From assembly GCA_031273585.1 (NCBI GenBank), contig JAISRP010000166.1, positions 1 to 8,253 on the forward strand: DNA of 8,253 bases, read 5' to 3'. Positions 5,260-8,253 of this stretch are shown here, piece by piece. The notes beneath the pieces are model-generated. The model was given only the letters and a program-made list of their open reading frames with translations, was not told where the DNA came from and searched no databases. This DNA comes from Synergistaceae bacterium. Its GTDB lineage: Bacteria > Synergistota > Synergistia > Synergistales > Synergistaceae. Made by a program: the position numbers and the translations under genes. Every line of letters begins with the position of its first letter. Position 1 is the first letter of the stretch.

Positions 5260-6383
5260 GCCTGCCCGGTTTCGGCCGACGCATGAGGGCGCTCGTGCGC
5301 AAGGAGTTTATCCAGATGTCGCGCGACAACAGCAGCATCCTGATTGGCGCGGTCCTGCCCCTGCTGCTGATCCTCGTCATCGGGTCGGGAGTCTCGCTCG
5401 ACGTGAACGACATCCCTGTGGCGGTGGTCATGGAGGACTCATCCCCCACCCTGAGGGACGTCCTGAGCTTCCTCGAGGGGTCGTCTCAGTTCTCGCCGGT
5501 TTACACCGCGTCGATGCGCGACGCCGAGGCGCTGATGCAGGACAGGGAGGTCGACGCGATATTGAGGGCCCGGTCCGATTTCACGCCGAATCTGTACAGG
5601 GGACGCGCCTCCATCCAGCTCATCCTCTACGGCGTCGACTCCGGCAGGGCTGCCGTCATCCAGGGCTACGCCGACGAGGCCCTGGCCATGTGGGAGGAGC
5701 GTCACCCGGTGGATGCCGAGGGCTCCGGGCAGCCGGGCGGCATTGTGATAGTAAACCGCATGTGGTTCAACGAGGCCAACTCGAGCAGGTGGTACTTCAT
5801 CCCTGGGCTGATCGTCCTGATCATGACGATAGCCGGCGTGTTCCTGACCTCGCTCATAATGGCGCGCGAGTGGGAGCGCGGCACGCTGGAGGCGCTGTTC
5901 GTCTCGCCGCTTGGGCCTGGAGAAATTCTCGCCGCGAAGATCGTTCCCTACTTCTGCGTGGCCATGACCGGATTTCTGCTGTGCCTGCTCGCCTCGAAAT
6001 TTCTCTACCGCGTGCCGCTCCGGGGCTCGCTCTGGCTGGTCGTCTCCGGCACCGTGCTCTACCTCCTCGCCGCATCCGGCATGGGGCTGATGATATCCTC
6101 GGCGACCAGGAATCAGTTCCTGGCGAGCCAGGTCGCCCTGCTCACGAGCTTCCTTCCGGCGCTGGTCCTGTCCGGCTTCATATTCGACCTGAGGAGTATG
6201 CCGGGCTTCATCCGGGGCATCGGGTCGGTGCTGCCGTCGACGTTCTACATGGATCTGTTGAAGACGCTGTTCCTGGCCGGCGATAACCGGCGGATAGCAG
6301 CAAAGGACTGCGCCGCGCTCGCGGCGTACGCCGCTGGATTCATGCTGTTAGCGCTGGCGTCGACGCGCAAGAGGGTGGCGTGA
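5256..6383 (+). CDS. ybhS: ABC-2 type permease, YbhS-like
   Basis: This 375-residue inner-membrane permease is one of two channel halves of the pump. The pattern is typical of ABC-2 permeases: an N-terminal cytoplasmic RALVRKEFIQMSRD (11-24), TM1 about 28-46, a long extracytoplasmic domain (about 47-180), then five membrane segments at about 181-201, 228-247, 258-280, 290-311 and 351-369. MAREWERGTLEALFVSPL (202-219) is the conserved cytoplasmic coupling segment that contacts the ATPase. The GTG at 5256 was chosen because GGAGG (5243-5247) lies 8 nt upstream, it makes the classic GTGA overlap with the ATPase stop, and the length fits E. coli YbhS (377). The next candidate is ATG 5283, which would remove nine residues. 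The frame stays open far upstream to 4662, but that part lies inside the ATPase gene in another frame. Confidence 0.92.
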   Translation: MSLPGFGRRMRALVRKEFIQMSRDNSSILIGAVLPLLLILVIGSGVSLDVNDIPVAVVMEDSSPTLRDVLSFLEGSSQFSPVYTASMRDAEALMQDREVDAILRARSDFTPNLYRGRASIQLILYGVDSGRAAVIQGYADEALAMWEERHPVDAEGSGQPGGIVIVNRMWFNEANSSRWYFIPGLIVLIMTIAGVFLTSLIMAREWERGTLEALFVSPLGPGEILAAKIVPYFCVAMTGFLLCLLASKFLYRVPLRGSLWLVVSGTVLYLLAASGMGLMISSATRNQFLASQVALLTSFLPALVLSGFIFDLRSMPGFIRGIGSVLPSTFYMDLLKTLFLAGDNRRIAAKDCAALAAYAAGFMLLALASTRKRVA

Positions 6384-6384
6384 C

Positions 6385-7500
6385 ATGAGCGGCGTCCTCC
6401 TGTCCATGCGCCGCGTGATGTCGCTGTTCATCAAGGAGCTGCTCGCGACGCTGAAGGACCCGGCCAACAGGGTGATCCTGATAGCGCCGGTCATACTGCA
6501 GAGCGCCCTCTTCGGATACGCCGCCACCCTCAACCTTGATGACGTTCCCTACGCAGTCCTGGACCAGAGCGCGGGCAGGACCTCGGCCAACATCAGGGCC
6601 AGGCTCGACGGCTCCGGGGTGTTCCGCCTGACGGAGGTCTTGGGCGGCACGTCCGGGATAGCAGACAGCATCGATTCGGGAAGCGCGCTGCTGGTCGTTC
6701 ACTTCGGCCCGGACTTCGAGGATGCTGTATCGTCTGGGCGGGACGCCCCCATCCAGGTGATCACCGACGGGCGGAACTCCATGACCGCAGGCATAGCCCT
6801 CGGGTACCTGGGCAGGGTCCTGTCCGGCATGGCGGAGGATCGGAACTCAGTGGGGCGGAGGATAAAGCTCGAGGTCAGGGCGTGGTACAACCCCGACCTG
6901 ATCACGAGGTGGAACTTCATGCCCAGCATGATAGCAACCCTCAGCATGATCCAGGTTCTCATACTGGCCGGGCTCTCAGTCGCCCGCGAGCGGGAGCAGG
7001 GCACGTTCGACCAGCTGCTTGTGACGCCCCTCTCCCCCCTCGAGATCCTCGTGGGAAAGGCGCTGCCGCCGATGCTGATCGGAATGGCGCAGTCCAGCAT
7101 AGTCCTCGCAGTATGCGCCCTCTGGTTCCGCATACCGATGTCGGGCTCGCTCTCCACGCTCTGCGCCGTCCTTGGGATATTTATGCTGAGCTGCGTAGGG
7201 ATGGGGCTCTCGATCTCCGCGGTGTCGGAGAGTATGCAGCAGGTCATGGTGTACAGCTTCGTCCTGATCATGCCCATGGTCCTGCTCTCAGGCATAACTA
7301 CCCCCCTGCGCAACATGCCGGAGGCCCTGCAAATCCTGACCTACGCGAACCCGCTGCGGTTCGGGGTCGAGTGCGTGAGGAGGGTCTACCTGGAGGGCGC
7401 CGGCATATCGGACGTAGCGGCAAATTTCATCCCGATGGCGGCAGTCGTCGCAATCACGATGCCGCTCGCGGCATGGCTTTTCAGGAACAGGGGGGCGTAG
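6385..7500 (+). CDS. ybhR: ABC-2 type permease, YbhR-like
   Basis: This 371-residue inner-membrane permease is the second channel half, paralogous to the gene before it and expected to pair with it. TM1 is about 28-46, an extracytoplasmic domain covers about 47-175, and five membrane segments follow at about 176-198, 224-247, 253-280, 286-307 and 345-366. The coupling segment AREREQGTFDQLLVTPLSPL (200-219) is followed by EILVGKALP (220-228). YNPDLITRWNFMPSMIA (168-184) matches the YNP....NF.PG segment common before TM2 in this family. Length agrees with E. coli YbhR (368). Only 1 nt separates it from the previous stop codon; GAGGG (6371-6375) lies 9 nt before the ATG. It is the last gene of the operon. 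The gene to its right converges 10 bp away, with no clear terminator between. Confidence 0.92.
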   Translation: MSGVLLSMRRVMSLFIKELLATLKDPANRVILIAPVILQSALFGYAATLNLDDVPYAVLDQSAGRTSANIRARLDGSGVFRLTEVLGGTSGIADSIDSGSALLVVHFGPDFEDAVSSGRDAPIQVITDGRNSMTAGIALGYLGRVLSGMAEDRNSVGRRIKLEVRAWYNPDLITRWNFMPSMIATLSMIQVLILAGLSVAREREQGTFDQLLVTPLSPLEILVGKALPPMLIGMAQSSIVLAVCALWFRIPMSGSLSTLCAVLGIFMLSCVGMGLSISAVSESMQQVMVYSFVLIMPMVLLSGITTPLRNMPEALQILTYANPLRFGVECVRRVYLEGAGISDVAANFIPMAAVVAITMPLAAWLFRNRGA

Positions 7501-7510
7501 CCCGCATTAT

Positions 7511-8062
7511 TTATCTCAGTGCGGCCCGGACCCTCTCTATGTCGATCCGCCTCAGAAACAGTGGGATGTTGACCCAGATTTCGTTAAACCCGTAGCCGCC
7601 GTTCATCATCTCGTCGATCGCATCCTCCCTGCTCCAGCCCTGCACGGCCATCCTGTACGCAGCGATGACGAGTCCGGTCCGGTCAGCCCCCTGCCGGCAG
7701 TGAACGAGGTACGGGCCGCCCCCGTCGTCAGAGAGAATCCTAATCACCCGGATGACATCGTCCGTTTCAGGGTCCCACGCGCGCATCTTGACCCTTATCC
7801 CCCTCAGCGACGTTCCACTCAACCTGTCGCCGCGAGTTTCGCGCAGGTTGATCACAGTCCTGATCCCCAGGCTCTCCAGGTTCCTGAAGCCCTGCTCGTC
7901 CGGCTGCGCGCTGCGGTAGATATTTTCAGTCACCCTGTGACAGTTTGGAACGCCGTCCAGCCAGACCGGCGCCGCCCACTCCGGACTGCGATCCATCGCG
8001 GAGCAGGGCGATTCGCAGAATATCACAATGGAAAAAAGAAAAATCACGAGACGTCGCCTCAT
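7511..8062 (-). CDS. Exported dual-specificity/tyrosine-type protein phosphatase
   Basis: This 183-residue protein has a Sec-type signal peptide: basic MRRR, a hydrophobic stretch (5-15), and likely cleavage after Cys-Ser-Ala at residue 22. The mature part should act in the periplasm or outside the cell. The catalytic loop is VHCRQGADRTG (120-130), the Cys-x5-Arg signature of protein tyrosine/dual-specificity phosphatases, with nucleophile Cys122 and phosphate-binding Arg128. Asp97 in RAWDPETD is the likely general acid. NIYRSAQP (47-54), LGIRTVINLRE (65-75), AAYRMAVQGWS (134-144) and EMMNGGYGFNEIWVNI (151-166) fit small bacterial phosphatases of the HC..GADRTG type (PTP-NADK-like). These steps dephosphorylate Tyr/Ser/Thr or small phosphoesters; the substrate is unknown. 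It is shorter than phytase-like PTPs. ATG 8060-8062 is used; a GTG one codon upstream is equally served by AAGGAG (8072-8077). It faces the efflux operon, so it is transcribed independently. No good promoter is seen. Confidence 0.87.
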   Translation of the reverse strand: MRRRLVIFLFSIVIFCESPCSAMDRSPEWAAPVWLDGVPNCHRVTENIYRSAQPDEQGFRNLESLGIRTVINLRETRGDRLSGTSLRGIRVKMRAWDPETDDVIRVIRILSDDGGGPYLVHCRQGADRTGLVIAAYRMAVQGWSREDAIDEMMNGGYGFNEIWVNIPLFLRRIDIERVRAALR

Positions 8063-8114
8063 CACGATCCACTCCTTGCGGCAGTTTTAACGTAAGCGGT
8101 AAATGGGGAGCGCC

Positions 8115-8144
8115 TTGACTTGCTGATTCAAATCAGGCTCTATT
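8115..8144 (+). promoter_or_regulatory. Possible rightward promoter with a palindrome in its spacer
   Basis: TTGACT (8115-8120) and TCTATT (8139-8144) are 18 bp apart, five and four of six consensus bases. Almost the whole spacer is a perfect palindrome with 6-bp arms, CTGATT-CA-AATCAG (8123-8136), a typical operator position. Transcription would start near 8151 and run into the inverted-repeat element and off the window. The palindrome is certain; the promoter is tentative. Confidence 0.35.
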
Positions 8145-8161
8145 TGCGCCTGTAAAACGGC

Positions 8162-8246
8162 AGCGAAAAACATCGGGAACCTTGATGATTTACCGCGCTG
8201 CGGGGCCCGCGTCGGCCACTGTAGCGGAGCCGATGTATTTTTCGCT
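8162..8246. repeat. Inverted-repeat element at the right edge
   Basis: AGCGAAAAACATCGG (8162-8176) is repeated in inverted form as CCGATGTATTTTTCGCT (8230-8246): 15 complementary pairs with a 2-nt bulge. The 53-nt interior has further dyads, CCGC-GCT-GCGG (8193-8203) and GCGGG-G-CCCGC (8200-8210), which could form alternative hairpins. It may be a structured RNA leader, a folded intergenic repeat or a small mobile element. No target-site duplication is visible and the function is unknown. Confidence 0.55.
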
Positions 8247-8253
8247 CCCCGTC

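Noticed and set aside
5249..6286. Plus-strand frame of 345 codons starting at ATG 5249 near the ATPase end
   Set aside because: It is out of frame with the ABC-2 permease encoded in the same DNA and has a composition typical of a shadow frame; the GTG at 5256 gives the real permease.
7502..7524. Hairpin CCGCA...TGCGG between the operon end and the phosphatase gene as a two-way terminator
   Set aside because: Only 5 bp of stem, a 13-nt loop and no T tract on either side.
8078..8253. Short open frames at the right edge, for example from ATG 8185 rightwards or from the edge leftwards to about 8080
   Set aside because: Several frames on both strands are open by chance in GC-rich DNA; none has a good ribosome binding site or a recognisable motif, and the inverted repeat overlaps them. 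A partial gene cannot be excluded without more sequence.

Overview
The window is GC-rich (about 65% in a hand-counted coding sample) and densely coded. A short, much more AT-rich patch interrupts it around positions 1760-2460. Coding style (frequent AGG Arg and ATA Ile codons despite high GC) and a four-gene HlyD/ABC/permease/permease efflux operon suggest a two-membrane bacterium. Synergistota would fit, but that is a weak inference from codon style and gene content. No rRNA, tRNA, CRISPR array or complete insertion sequence is visible.

Left region (1-1757). The window opens inside a histidinol-dehydrogenase-family gene (+) that lacks roughly its first 100 codons. Its details match the HpsN-like (sulfopropanediol dehydrogenase) branch better than biosynthetic HisD. 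It converges on, and overlaps by 17 bp, a minus-strand cytidylate-kinase-like gene. That gene has its own good sigma70-type promoter (TTGACC-17-CATAAT) and a run of eight G at its ribosome binding site.

Central AT-rich patch (1728-2460). A HigB/HigA-type toxin-antitoxin locus on the minus strand has lost the middle of its toxin gene. The first ~23 and last ~34 toxin codons remain, in different frames. The antitoxin appears intact, with a promoter, an operator-like dyad and a downstream terminator hairpin. The toxin start codon is now in frame with the antitoxin, so simple gene calling would give one misleading 185-residue fusion.

Main operon (2422-7500, +). A near-consensus promoter (TTGACC-17-TATTAT) and a strong Shine-Dalgarno site precede four tightly packed genes matching E. 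coli ybhG-ybhF-ybhS-ybhR in order, size and motifs. They encode a periplasmic adaptor, a double-ATPase protein and two ABC-2 permeases. The products should form an inner-membrane export pump with an adaptor reaching toward the outer membrane. No TolC-like channel and no CecR/TetR regulator gene lies in the window; the orphan antitoxin gene stands divergently in the regulator position.

Right end (7511-8253). A convergent minus-strand gene encodes a predicted exported protein phosphatase of the Cys-x5-Arg class. Beyond it, the last ~190 bp hold no convincing gene. They contain a 14-bp palindrome placed between possible -35 and -10 boxes, and an 85-bp element bounded by long inverted repeats. 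No wholly new multi-gene system is evident. The best leads are the collapsed toxin-antitoxin locus with its possibly reused antitoxin, the built-in asymmetry of the double ATPase, and the inverted-repeat element at the right edge.
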